From contig CALHGE010000031.1 in assembly GCA_938029725.1 (NCBI GenBank), positions 1 through 64,000 on the forward strand: 64,000 nt of DNA. The letters are read 5' to 3'. This document shows, one piece after another, positions 17,162-25,866 of the stretch. A program made the translations under genes and the position numbers. The first letter of the stretch is position 1; the number at the start of each line of letters is the position of its first letter. The stretch comes from an uncultured Flavobacteriaceae bacterium. Its GTDB lineage: Bacteria; Bacteroidota; Bacteroidia; Flavobacteriales; Flavobacteriaceae. The notes beneath the pieces are model-generated. The model had not been told where the DNA came from and did not search any database. It saw nothing but the letters and a program-made list of their open reading frames with translations.

Positions 17162-17872
17162 TTACAGTAGATTTAATCGGCGCATCAACTCTGGCCTATT
17201 AGAGCGGCTTATGGGTATGACGTTCTTCTCAATTAAAACGCTATTATCTTCAATGTCAATTATCTTGCTAAAATTTATGATATATGATCTGTGAATCTGT
17301 AAAAAGAGCGCTGCTGGTAATTTGGAATTAATTTTTTTTAAGGTTGTATGTACCAAAAATTCTGAAGTTTCAGTTTTTACATTTATGTAATCACCTTTGG
17401 CTTCAATAAGCAAGATCTCTTTGTATTTTAACTTAATCAAACGCCGGTCAATATTAATATAGAGATCTTCTCCAAGCGCATTTTCGCTGCCTGTACCCTT
17501 ATTTTGTTTTGGAGGAATACTTGAGCTACTATTAATTTTTTGAACACATTTTTCGAAGCGCTTTGGAGTTATTGGCTTGACCAAGTAATCAATAATCATC
17601 TCGTATTCGTAGGACGCTATAGCGAAATCAGGATCTGATGTTGTAATTACTACCTTTGGAGGATTCTTTAAAGTTTGCAGAAAATCAATACCAGAAAACC
17701 CAGGCATGTGTAAATCAAGAAAGATCACATCGACTTCTTGTCGGTTCAAAAATTTAATTGCCTCAATAGCATTTTCAAATTCTTGAACTACCTCTAAATC
17801 AGGCAAAGTGCTGCAGAGTTTTTTTACAATTGCTCTTGACGACGCTTCATCATCAATGATGATACACTTCAT
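17162..17872 (-). CDS. LytTR-family response regulator
   Basis: Residues 1-120 are a receiver domain with acidic D7/D8, phospho-acceptor D53 (IFLDLHMPG) and K98 in VKPITPKRF. Residues from about 140 are a LytTR DNA-binding domain, with ILLIEAKGDYINV and FLQIHRSYIINF. It would bind target promoters when phosphorylated. It is the last gene of a seven-gene minus-strand operon, 2 bp after the Hpt gene, and is the likely transcriptional output of the phosphorelay. Its targets are not known. The adjacent glycan locus is a candidate by position only. Confidence 0.92.
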   Translation of the reverse strand: MKCIIIDDEASSRAIVKKLCSTLPDLEVVQEFENAIEAIKFLNRQEVDVIFLDLHMPGFSGIDFLQTLKNPPKVVITTSDPDFAIASYEYEMIIDYLVKPITPKRFEKCVQKINSSSSIPPKQNKGTGSENALGEDLYINIDRRLIKLKYKEILLIEAKGDYINVKTETSEFLVHTTLKKINSKLPAALFLQIHRSYIINFSKIIDIEDNSVLIEKNVIPISRSNRPELMRRLNLL

Positions 17873-17874
17873 AC

Positions 17875-18192
17875 TTAGATCGTTTTAAGGTAATTTTCAA
17901 TAGTATTTATGATTTTCATGAAATCATCTTTTAGTCTTTCATTACCTAAACGTAATTCTTCTTCAAAAATTACAGCAATCTTATAGCTTTCTTCCAAGCC
18001 TAGGATATTCATTTTATGTTTGAGCTTATGCACATTCTGAGACGCCGCATCTGTTCTATTATTATCAATATTATCAATATACTCTAATTTTTCTATTGGA
18101 AACTCATCCTTTAGAATTTTGACAAAATTGGCCTTGAACCCCAAATCATCACCAGAGAGCTCATCAATATAATTCATGTTAGGAATTTCCAT
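17875..18192 (-). CDS. Hpt (histidine phosphotransfer) protein
   Basis: This 105-residue helical protein has the motif VHKLKHKMNILGL, in which H55 is the probable phosphorylated histidine of an Hpt four-helix bundle. It sits between a histidine kinase (4 bp upstream) and the LytTR regulator (2 bp downstream). The order predicts phosphate transfer from kinase through Hpt to one or both response regulators of the operon. No other domain is present, so it is a stand-alone phosphotransfer module. Confidence 0.82.
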   Translation of the reverse strand: MEIPNMNYIDELSGDDLGFKANFVKILKDEFPIEKLEYIDNIDNNRTDAASQNVHKLKHKMNILGLEESYKIAVIFEEELRLGNERLKDDFMKIINTIENYLKTI

Positions 18193-18196
18193 ATTC

Positions 18197-19246
18197 TTAT
18201 TTTTTTATTGTGAAAAAGAAAGTAGCACCTTTTCCTTCTTCAGATTTCAGCCAGATTTCTCCACTAAATGAATTCACTATTTTTTTTACTAAAGCCAGGC
18301 CTATACCTGTGGCTTTGAAGTCATCTTCAAGTTTTTTAAACATCTTAAAAATATCGTTTTGATATTTTTTAGCAATACCTTTTCCATTATCAGAAATACT
18401 AAACTTCCAATAGCTTGGTTCTTCCGTTGCAGCAATTTGAATTAGCCCCTTAGGGTTATGTTCCGTCGCGCTTAAGGCATTGTCTAATAGATTCTTGAAC
18501 AATTGTTCTAACTTGTATTTGCCAATTACTAAAGTAGGCAGCGGAGCAATCGTTTCAATGCTAATATTTTTAGGAACGTAAAGCGTTTTAGCAATTTCTG
18601 ATATCAGAAGTTTCACATCAACTTCCACCTTTTTTTCTTCGATATCGGTAATCGTGGCATGTTTTAAAATGCCATCTACCAGTGCGTCCATCTTTTCTAG
18701 ATTTTCACTGATGAGCTCGCAGTTATCTTTTGATTCTTCAGAGAAGATTATGGCATCTTTTTCTTGAATACACCCTATTAAAAAATTAATATTTCGCATC
18801 GGCGATTTCAAATCATGTGAAACCATATGGGCATAATTATTTAATGCTTCGTTGCGTTCTTCTAGGTTCTTAAGGAGCACATCTTTTTCGGCCGATATCT
18901 GATTTATTTTAGAAGATTGTTCCTCAAGTTTTTTCGCCAATGCTAATGGATCGAAATGCTCAGCTTCTTCCTGATCTTGATTTCCCGCATTAGGGTTTAG
19001 TGCTGCAATAGAACGCTCAAGCGATTCTATCACTTTTTTTTGTGCATCAGCCCTGTTGCGTAAATCATCGTTCGCCTCAGATAGCTCTTGTGAGCTAAGA
19101 ATGGTCGATCGTTGTAGGAGTTCTAATTTAGAGTCATTATCCGAATATGATTTACTAATCACTTCCAAAAAATCGGAAAGCGCTTCATTTTTAGCCCACT
19201 TATCAGGCAAGAATTTGCGAATTTGTCGAGATAATAATTTGTGCAT
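18197..19246 (-). CDS. Cytoplasmic histidine kinase without a sensor domain
   Basis: The first ~115 residues are helical and charged (coiled-coil-like), with no PAS, GAF or membrane segment. The kinase core follows with H-box MVSHDLKSPMR, N-box NLLDNALSATE, G1 DNGKGI and G2 GIGLALVKK. Its ATG shares one base with the stop of the FIST gene (TAATG), so the two are translationally coupled. This fits a kinase whose input comes from the FIST sensor, as described for NosP-associated kinases in other bacteria. No transmembrane segment is seen, so it should act in the cytoplasm. Confidence 0.88.
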   Translation of the reverse strand: MHKLLSRQIRKFLPDKWAKNEALSDFLEVISKSYSDNDSKLELLQRSTILSSQELSEANDDLRNRADAQKKVIESLERSIAALNPNAGNQDQEEAEHFDPLALAKKLEEQSSKINQISAEKDVLLKNLEERNEALNNYAHMVSHDLKSPMRNINFLIGCIQEKDAIIFSEESKDNCELISENLEKMDALVDGILKHATITDIEEKKVEVDVKLLISEIAKTLYVPKNISIETIAPLPTLVIGKYKLEQLFKNLLDNALSATEHNPKGLIQIAATEEPSYWKFSISDNGKGIAKKYQNDIFKMFKKLEDDFKATGIGLALVKKIVNSFSGEIWLKSEEGKGATFFFTIKK

Positions 19247-20379
19247 TATTCGCTAAATAAAGTTAGGGTCATGGTTTGGTTGTGCAATTTACACTCTTGT
19301 TGACCGGCAAATGGTGCCATCTCGCCATAGGAATAAAAACCCATTATTTCGGGCTTATCACCTATAGAGCCAATAACTTCCTCAACCTCTTCTTCAGTGC
19401 GTTGATCCATCACCAATTTTCTTCCAACGCAACTCACCAAAAGGGCTAATTCAGGTTCTGTTGTTCTATCTCTCATGGCATACTCACCAGCTTTAGCTGC
19501 GCCTTCGGCAATGTCATCAACTGTTGACATCATCAATTGTACTTTTGAGCCTTCTGGTACGTCACCCGCCAAAATCATCGCATTATTTTCCTCGTCAATA
19601 TTGAGAATTGTTCGTACGATAACTTCTTTACTATTTGGCATACGTACATTTAATGGATATAACAGGGCCGCTTCGGGTAATCCTTTTGCCTTATCTCCTA
19701 GGTATAGCTTGTACAAATCAAGTGCTGGTTTTCCATCCAATTCGTATAATATATTATTCTTCGCTTTTGTAATCATTCGCTGTGGTCCAAAACCTGTCCA
19801 TCCGCCGAAGTTCGCGCTTGTAATTTCCAAGGTATCACCATAAAAACCAATACAAACTACTTCACCTTCTTCTGGGTTTCCGTTATAAGAGGCTAAAGTG
19901 CGCTCAAAACGAGCATCATCTCCACAAAGGCCACCAGAAATAGAAACACTTGTGTCCAAATTGGCCTCTAACCCTTTGATCAAACCACTTCCGTTTACAT
20001 TGGTTCCTTCCGATATTATGAATGTATGTTTTAAATTTTCTTTAGGCAAATTGCTAATTAAACTATGCCCCAAATCTTCTACATTCATGTGATGAGTATG
20101 CATGTTCTCACGTACGACTTTGAAGCTGCTTTTTTCAAACTCGATGGCGGTAAGCACAATACTTTCATCATAGACCTTGTTTTTCAAAATCTCACCTGAG
20201 GTAGTACCAAACACGATATGGCCGTCAGGGTATACCTCCTTTATTTCTTGATAAATACTTTTTGATTCAAGTGCATACCGATTGCCAAAAACCAGAACTA
20301 AAGGTTCTATTAATGCTTTGCGCGCTTTTAAAAATTCCCACGTGCCATTTTTTTCTTTAACACCCTGCTCAATCTTCAT
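19246..20379 (-). CDS. FIST-domain sensor protein, NosP-like
   Basis: The 377-residue soluble protein matches FIST proteins. The N-terminal half has VFGTTSGEIL and the ISGGLCGDDARFERT stretch, followed by GFYGDTLEIT. The FIST_C half contains YKLYLGDKA, SCVGRKLVM, and the terminal GFYSYGEMAPF and HNQTMTLTLF signatures. NosP proteins of this family bind haem and sense nitric oxide and regulate a neighbouring histidine kinase. Here the gene overlaps such a kinase by one base and follows an H-NOX/kinase pair. The haem ligand cannot be assigned by eye, so NO sensing is inferred from family and context. Confidence 0.85.
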   Translation of the reverse strand: MKIEQGVKEKNGTWEFLKARKALIEPLVLVFGNRYALESKSIYQEIKEVYPDGHIVFGTTSGEILKNKVYDESIVLTAIEFEKSSFKVVRENMHTHHMNVEDLGHSLISNLPKENLKHTFIISEGTNVNGSGLIKGLEANLDTSVSISGGLCGDDARFERTLASYNGNPEEGEVVCIGFYGDTLEITSANFGGWTGFGPQRMITKAKNNILYELDGKPALDLYKLYLGDKAKGLPEAALLYPLNVRMPNSKEVIVRTILNIDEENNAMILAGDVPEGSKVQLMMSTVDDIAEGAAKAGEYAMRDRTTEPELALLVSCVGRKLVMDQRTEEEVEEVIGSIGDKPEIMGFYSYGEMAPFAGQQECKLHNQTMTLTLFSE

Positions 20380-20381
20380 AA

Positions 20382-21989
20382 TTATTTTTTTATGGTAAAA
20401 TAAAATGTGGTGCCTTCACCGGGTGTACTTTCCAACCAGACTTCACCCTCGTATAAATCAATAATTTTCTTAACAATAGATAAGCCTATTCCTGTAGAGC
20501 CAGCCTTGTTCCCTATAGATTGGAAAATTTTAAATATTTTTTCATGATATTCTTTAGGTATACCTACTCCGTTATCTTCAATGCTAAACTGCCAATGCGT
20601 ATTGGTTTCTTCGTAATCTATATGTACCAGCCCAACCTTATTTTCAATATGTACAACAGCATTACTCATAAAGTTTTGAAATACCTGATGAACTTTGGTT
20701 TTGTCTGCAAAAATCACAGGTAATTGCTTTACAATTTTTACCTCAACATGATCAGGAATATAGATGATATCGGTAATTTCTTTGATTACCATATTAACAT
20801 CAACCATAGTATTTTCGACGGCATCACTACTAACGGTTGAATATTTAAGAATGCCGACAATCAACTTGTCCATTGCTTCAACCTTCTCTTGCATCAAACT
20901 TAATTGCGTGACACCATTTTCATCTAAAACGTCTTTATAATCTTCATATAGCCATGTTGCTAAAGCACTTATGCTACGCAAGGGTGATTTTAAATCATGC
21001 GATACAATATGAGCGTATTCTTGTAAACCTTTGTTGCTTTCTTCTAACTCTGCAAGCAGGTCTTCTTTTTCCAATTCAAGCTCTCTTTCGTTACTAATAT
21101 CTTCAATCATCGCTACTTGATACTCTAACTTGCCTTGAACGTTCTTAAAAGCATTTACAAATGACTTTGCCCATAAAATACTTCCGTCTTTTCTGATATA
21201 TTTTTTTACGATTGAATACTGATCCAATTCTCCTGCATCCATTTGTTTGATGAGCTCCTTTGACTTTTCAGCATCTTCAGGCGATGAAAAGTGGTCTATA
21301 TACATGGTTCGGAGTTCAGATTTTGAATACCCAACAAGTTTGACAAAAGTTCCGTTTGACTTTACAATTTTATTGTCTACTGTCAATACAATTCCTAAGG
21401 GAGAATTTTCAACAATGATGTCAAGTTCTTTCTTTTGATCCGCTAGCAGATGTTTGATTTCTGTCTCGTGAGTGATATCTCTAATAATACCCTGAGCAGC
21501 AATGGGTTTTCTGTTTTTATCGTAAACAAGACTGCTATTAATTTGAACATATTTCTCCACCCTGTCTTTCAACACAATCATGGCTTGATAATTTTTCAAT
21601 ACACCTACTTCAAATAAACTTTGAATAGATTCCGCAGTATATGCGTAATAGTCTGGGTGTACTAGAGTAGAGAGGTTTACGGTTTCTTTTTCGCAGTCGT
21701 ACCCTAAAAAATCTTTTGCGGAGGGGTTCATCTTAATAATGTTGAACTGGAGGTCCATTACCACATAAGGGTCAACAATGTTCATGAAAACACCATCAAG
21801 TTCTGACTTAGTTTCGGTTAAGAGGTTTTCTAGCCTGGCGTTAGACTCCCTTAAATGGTAGCTCACATCATAAAGTTCTTTCGATTTTTCTTCTAAGATT
21901 CTTTCCGCTTGTGCGCGAGCCCTTTTCTGACGATCTAAGGCTTTTTTTAGAAGAACAATTTCTTTATTATCCATTTTGAGTAACGTCAA
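20382..21989 (-). CDS. PAS-PAS histidine kinase, probable H-NOX partner
   Basis: After a helical N-terminus (1-65) there are two PAS domains (about 65-185 and 190-310), with PAC-like ends (IIRDITHE, MIEDISNE). The kinase core has H-box IVSHDLKSPLR, N-box FMSNAVV, G1 DNGVGIP and G2 GIGLSIVKK. No membrane segment is present. The annotated start overlaps the H-NOX gene by 23 bp. An internal ATG at 21974 would give an 8-bp overlap and a protein five residues shorter. Overlap with H-NOX suggests that the haem sensor controls this kinase, and the second kinase in the operon probably pairs with FIST. Confidence 0.9.
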   Translation of the reverse strand: MTLLKMDNKEIVLLKKALDRQKRARAQAERILEEKSKELYDVSYHLRESNARLENLLTETKSELDGVFMNIVDPYVVMDLQFNIIKMNPSAKDFLGYDCEKETVNLSTLVHPDYYAYTAESIQSLFEVGVLKNYQAMIVLKDRVEKYVQINSSLVYDKNRKPIAAQGIIRDITHETEIKHLLADQKKELDIIVENSPLGIVLTVDNKIVKSNGTFVKLVGYSKSELRTMYIDHFSSPEDAEKSKELIKQMDAGELDQYSIVKKYIRKDGSILWAKSFVNAFKNVQGKLEYQVAMIEDISNERELELEKEDLLAELEESNKGLQEYAHIVSHDLKSPLRSISALATWLYEDYKDVLDENGVTQLSLMQEKVEAMDKLIVGILKYSTVSSDAVENTMVDVNMVIKEITDIIYIPDHVEVKIVKQLPVIFADKTKVHQVFQNFMSNAVVHIENKVGLVHIDYEETNTHWQFSIEDNGVGIPKEYHEKIFKIFQSIGNKAGSTGIGLSIVKKIIDLYEGEVWLESTPGEGTTFYFTIKK

Positions 21990-22509
21990 ATTTTACTTCG
22001 GTGCCATCTTCCTTTAGAAGTTCATAAGCGATAGTAGCACTGCTGTTAAAATGTTCAAAACATTTTTCAATAAGCCCGTGAGCTAAACGATACAATCCTC
22101 TAGATGATGAATAGATCATGGATATAGAGTTGTCTGTTTTTTCTAATATTTTAAAAGTGGGTAATTCCGCTTCTGGGTGTAGTTTTTGAACATGAACATG
22201 AATATGATCCTCGATCGAATATAAAAGTGAAAGAGGAGAAGTGTAGTTTTGAATTACTTCAGGATGGGCCTTTCCTAAACCATCGAAAAGATATAGCCCA
22301 AAAGTATAGATCAAATCGTTCGCAGGAATTTCGACAACTTTACTCAGGCTAGTAATTAAGCTGAGCATTTCATTAAAATCGTATGTGCCCACTGAAGTAT
22401 AAATACCTTCAGAAGGCAAATTTGAATTCTCAATGACGGTATCGGTAGTTTCTAAGCCAAAAGTTGCTTCTACCATTTCTAAAAATTCCGTAAAAATAAT
22501 GCCCTTCAT
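21967..22509 (-). CDS. H-NOX (haem nitric oxide/oxygen binding) sensor protein
   Basis: The 180-residue protein carries the diagnostic H-NOX YxSxR motif (Y133-S135-R137) that binds haem propionates. It also has a HIHVHVQKLHP segment in which H104 aligns with the proximal histidine of soluble guanylate cyclase. The LPTF after it also fits the family. The length matches stand-alone bacterial H-NOX proteins. NO binding would alter activity of the partner kinase encoded immediately downstream. The gene follows a CheY-like regulator by 77 bp. Confidence 0.9.
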   Translation of the reverse strand: MKGIIFTEFLEMVEATFGLETTDTVIENSNLPSEGIYTSVGTYDFNEMLSLITSLSKVVEIPANDLIYTFGLYLFDGLGKAHPEVIQNYTSPLSLLYSIEDHIHVHVQKLHPEAELPTFKILEKTDNSISMIYSSSRGLYRLAHGLIEKCFEHFNSSATIAYELLKEDGTEVKFDVTQNG

Positions 22510-22586
22510 ATATTTTATTTTAAAAACATGAAAGTAGGAAGAATATTACTTAAATTTAATTTTTTGTTGTGAAGCCACTATTTTTG

Positions 22587-22988
22587 TTAGGCTTTTACTA
22601 GCTCATTTGCTTCCCAATATTCAAATACCGCACGAATTTTCATTTCGTAATCCTCATATTTTAAGGGCTTTAAGATGTAACCTGCGATACCAACCTTATA
22701 GCATTCTAATAAATCTGCTCGATTTTCAGATGTTGTCAAAATAATTGTAGGTAAATATTTCATGACCTCATCAGCTTTCAGAATCTTCAAAAATTCAATA
22801 CCGCTCATTCTAGGCATATTAAGGTCTAAAAGAATAATATCTGGTAAATCTGAATCTGATTTTAAAAAATCAAGGGCTTCTTCACCATTTTTTGCTTCCG
22901 TGATGTTGTGCTTCGTTTGTAATTTAGATACCGTACGTTGCAGCTTCATCGTCTCAATATTATCGTCTTCAACAAATAAAATATTCAT
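22587..22988 (-). CDS. Stand-alone CheY-like response regulator
   Basis: The 133-residue protein is a single receiver domain with acidic E7/D8/D9, phospho-acceptor D55 (LLDLNMPRMSG), T86 and K103 in ILKPLKYED. There is no output domain, so it acts by protein-protein contact or as a phosphate sink. It heads the NO-sensing operon. Its leader, TACTTAAAACCCAAA three bases before ATG, is identical to that of REC-GT2 copy 2. Confidence 0.9.
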   Translation of the reverse strand: MNILFVEDDNIETMKLQRTVSKLQTKHNITEAKNGEEALDFLKSDSDLPDIILLDLNMPRMSGIEFLKILKADEVMKYLPTIILTTSENRADLLECYKVGIAGYILKPLKYEDYEMKIRAVFEYWEANELVKA

Positions 22989-22991
22989 GTT

Positions 22992-23006
22992 TTTGGGTTT
23001 TAAGTA
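22992..23006 (-). promoter_or_regulatory. Shared leader motif TACTTAAAACCCAAA (copy before CheY-like gene)
   Basis: This sequence is identical to the element at 13295-13309 in sequence and in its 3-base spacing to the ATG. The two genes both begin with receiver domains, so the motif may reflect common origin or shared translational control. Confidence 0.5.
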
Positions 23007-23176
23007 AATGCAATGATATTAAATAACGAGAAAATAGCTCGAGAAGTGTAGACGAATGGTAATTTTCTATAGATGGACGGAGAGAAACTTTCGATGGAAG
23101 CCGAACTGCTCCTGCTAGATTTTTAGTTTTTCTTAGCGTGTGTAAAGATTTCCTTTTTTGCCCGTATTTTTGTGTT

Positions 23177-23932
23177 ATGGAAGAATGGTACCATTATGTA
23201 CTTCTTATCGTTACAGGTTTTGCCGTCGGTTTTATCAATACCGTTGCTGGTGGTGGGTCGTTACTTTCTCTTCCAATTTTGATATTTTTAGGATTACCAC
23301 CTAGCGTCGCCAATGGTACCAATCGTGTTGCTATTATTATACAGACGGCGATTGCAACAGCAGGTTTTAAAAGTAAAGGAGTGTCAACAGCACCCTTTAA
23401 TATTTATTTAGGTATTTCGGCATTGCTTGGAGCTGTAATTGGGGCTCAGATTGCTATTGATATTAAAGGAGAAACCTTCAACCAAATACTTGCCGTAATA
23501 ATGATTGTGGTGGTGCTGATCATTATTTTTAAGCCAGAAATGAAGTTGGTTCAAATGCAAGAACGACTCACAGGTAAGTACTTATGGATTGGCATCATTG
23601 CGTTTTTTTTCTTCGGAATTTATGGCGGATTCATAAATGCCGGTTTAGGCTTTATAATTATACTATTTTTGCATTATGTTAATCGAATGACTTTAGTTCG
23701 TTCAAACGCTACCAAAGTTGCGGTGGTTTTCATCTATACGTTATCAGCTTTGGCTGTTTTTGTATTAAACGATAGAGTGAATTGGACTATAGGATTAATT
23801 CTAGCTATTGGAAATGGCTCAGGAGCATGGTTAGCAAGTAGAATTTCTGTTGCTAAAGGAGATGGATTTATAAAAACCTTCATTGTGATTATGGTGGTGG
23901 CACTCTCTATTAAACTTTGGTTTTTTAAATAA
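23177..23932 (+). CDS. TauE/SafE (TSUP) family membrane permease
   Basis: The 251-residue protein has about eight membrane segments and the two TSUP half-motifs: FINTVAGGGSLLSLPIL near the N-terminus and GGFINAGLGFI in the middle. These proteins export or import sulfite, sulfonates or related anions, and the substrate here is unknown. The ATG at 23177 is chosen because it begins right before the first membrane segment. A GTG at 23138 would add 13 residues that do not fit the family. Confidence 0.88.
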   Translation: MEEWYHYVLLIVTGFAVGFINTVAGGGSLLSLPILIFLGLPPSVANGTNRVAIIIQTAIATAGFKSKGVSTAPFNIYLGISALLGAVIGAQIAIDIKGETFNQILAVIMIVVVLIIIFKPEMKLVQMQERLTGKYLWIGIIAFFFFGIYGGFINAGLGFIIILFLHYVNRMTLVRSNATKVAVVFIYTLSALAVFVLNDRVNWTIGLILAIGNGSGAWLASRISVAKGDGFIKTFIVIMVVALSIKLWFFK

Positions 23933-23975
23933 GTTAATTTAATATCATTCCTGAAAGAAGGAAATATATTACGAT

Positions 23976-24614
23976 ATGATGAATAATTCGGTAGAACAAT
24001 TAGAATGGCGATACGCCGTAAAGAAATTCGATTCTGAAAAACAGCTTTCGAAAGAGAAACTAGTTATTTTAAAAAATGCCTTTAACCTCACTGCTACTTC
24101 ATACGGTTTGCAACCGATAACCTTAGTGGTAATTCAAAATAAAGCGCTTCAGAAGGAGTTGGTGTCACATTCTTATGGGCAGGAGCAAGTTGCGCAAGCT
24201 TCACATGTTTTAGTGATTTGTATAGAAAATGAAATAGATTCGGACTATATAGCAAACTACTTTGACAAGGTGAAAAAAGTGCGGGGTACAAGTGAAGAAA
24301 TTTTGAATCCGTTTAAGGAATCAATAACTAAGAGTTTTTCTAAGAAGGAGATTCGAGAAATTAAAGAATGGTCAAAGAATCAAGCCTACTTGGCTCTGGG
24401 TAATTTATTAACCATATGTGCTCTAGAAGAAATAGATTCTTGCCCTATGGAAGGTTTTAGCCCTCCAGCATATGACGAAATTTTGAAGTTGAAAGAAAAA
24501 GGATTAAGCGCTACCTTGGTTTTACCAGTCGGTTATAGGGCAGAAGATGATCTGTTTTCTACTTTTAAAAAGGTTAGAAAAGATATGAGTGAAAGTATCA
24601 TAGAAATATCTTAG
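23976..24614 (+). CDS. NfsB-like nitroreductase family flavoprotein
   Basis: The 212-residue protein shows the nitroreductase pattern: an N-terminal WRYAVKKFD, ATSYGLQPITLVVI, the central QAYLALGNLLTICALEE helix and the C-terminal LVLPVGYRAEDD. It should bind FMN and reduce nitroaromatics or quinones with NAD(P)H. The gene follows the TSUP permease by 43 bp and may be co-transcribed. The MM start leaves a one-residue ambiguity. Confidence 0.88.
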   Translation: MMNNSVEQLEWRYAVKKFDSEKQLSKEKLVILKNAFNLTATSYGLQPITLVVIQNKALQKELVSHSYGQEQVAQASHVLVICIENEIDSDYIANYFDKVKKVRGTSEEILNPFKESITKSFSKKEIREIKEWSKNQAYLALGNLLTICALEEIDSCPMEGFSPPAYDEILKLKEKGLSATLVLPVGYRAEDDLFSTFKKVRKDMSESIIEIS

Positions 24615-24621
24615 TAGAGCG

Positions 24622-24656
24622 ATCAACCATCAACTATCAGCCATCAATCATCAATC
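24622..24656. repeat. Five tandem heptanucleotide repeats
   Basis: Consecutive 7-mers ATCAACC, ATCAACT, ATCAGCC, ATCAATC and ATCAATC run without gaps in the 58-bp gap before the aminotransferase gene, followed by AAAGAAG and its ATG. The pattern resembles short tandemly repeated heptanucleotides seen between genes in some bacteria. Confidence 0.7.
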
Positions 24657-24672
24657 ATTAAAGAAGTAAGCT

Positions 24673-25866
24673 ATGCCAGGATTTGAACTTTTTGGAGAAC
24701 AAGAGAAAAAACAGGTGCAAGAGGTGCTAGATACTGGTGTCTTAATGCGCTATGGTTTCGATGGCATGCGCAAGGGCCAGTGGAAAGCCTTAGAGCTAGA
24801 AAAAGCTTTGGCTAAAAGAATGCAAGTCGAACATGCACAATTGCTAAATAGCGGCACTTCTGCTTTAACTGTTGCTTTGGCAAGTGCAGGAGTAGGGGCT
24901 GGCGACGAAGTAATCATGCCAACATTTACTTTTGTTGCGTCTTTTGAGTCTATTTTGGCGATTGGTGCTGTACCCATTTTGGTAGATGTAGATGATACAT
25001 TGACCTTGAGTCCCGATGCGGTTGAAAGGGCCATTACAGAAAGAACTAAAGTTATTATGCCTGTGCATATGTGTGGTTCAATGGCTGATTTAAAAGCATT
25101 GAAATTTATTTGTGACACACATGGCTTATTATTGATAGAAGATGCATGTCAGGCTATCGGAGGTACTTTTGAAGGAAAGCCTTTGGGAAGTTATGGCGAC
25201 TTAGGATGTTTTTCTTTTGACTATGTAAAAACAATTACCTGTGGTGAAGGTGGGGCTGTTATCACAAACCATGAAAAATATAAAATAAACGCTGACCGCT
25301 TTTCTGACCATGGCCATGATCATATGGGTTCTGATAGAGGTGCAGAGACGCATCCATTTCTAGGCTATAATTACCGTATTTCTGAGTTGAACGCTGCCGT
25401 AGGTTTGGCACAAATTGAAAGGTTGGATGAGTTTCTGACCATCCAAAGAAAAAATTATACGATTTTGAGGGAAGCCTTAGCCTCTATTCCTGAAGTATCT
25501 TTTCGAAGAGTTCCGGCAGGGGGCGAAGAGAGTTACGCCTTTTTGAATTTCTTCTTGCCAGATGAAGCTTCTGCTAAAAAAGTACATCAAGCTTTAGGAA
25601 ATAGGGGAGTGGATGCTTGTTTTTATTGGTATGATAACAATTGGCATTACTATCGAAAATGGGAACATTTAACGAATTTAAAATCCCTCGGAAAACTGCC
25701 ACAAGAAATTTATGATCAACTTCCTGATTATTCAAAATTAGATTTTTCGAAATCTGACCACTGGGTAGGGCGCACTATTTCGTGTTTAGTGAAGCTAGGA
25801 TGGAGCGAAACAGATGTTCATGAACGAGCTCATAAAATGGCAGCGGTAATTAAAGCGAATATTTAA
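24673..25866 (+). CDS. DegT/DnrJ/EryC1/StrS-family PLP aminotransferase
   Basis: The 397-residue protein has the family landmarks: NSGTSALTVAL (PLP phosphate binding), MPTFTFVAS, VHMCGSMADL, IEDACQAIGG, and the lysine motif FDYVKTITCGEGG with K186 as the likely Schiff-base residue. The GYNYRISELNAA motif follows. Members make amino sugars or related transaminated metabolites. No neighbouring sugar-nucleotide genes specify the substrate. The stop overlaps the convergent ribB stop by 4 bp. Confidence 0.88.
   Translation: MPGFELFGEQEKKQVQEVLDTGVLMRYGFDGMRKGQWKALELEKALAKRMQVEHAQLLNSGTSALTVALASAGVGAGDEVIMPTFTFVASFESILAIGAVPILVDVDDTLTLSPDAVERAITERTKVIMPVHMCGSMADLKALKFICDTHGLLLIEDACQAIGGTFEGKPLGSYGDLGCFSFDYVKTITCGEGGAVITNHEKYKINADRFSDHGHDHMGSDRGAETHPFLGYNYRISELNAAVGLAQIERLDEFLTIQRKNYTILREALASIPEVSFRRVPAGGEESYAFLNFFLPDEASAKKVHQALGNRGVDACFYWYDNNWHYYRKWEHLTNLKSLGKLPQEIYDQLPDYSKLDFSKSDHWVGRTISCLVKLGWSETDVHERAHKMAAVIKANI

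Noticed and set aside
23165-23172. TATTTTTG match to the -7 consensus before the TauE/SafE gene
   Set aside because: It would place transcription start at or after the chosen ATG and has no -33 partner at a valid distance.
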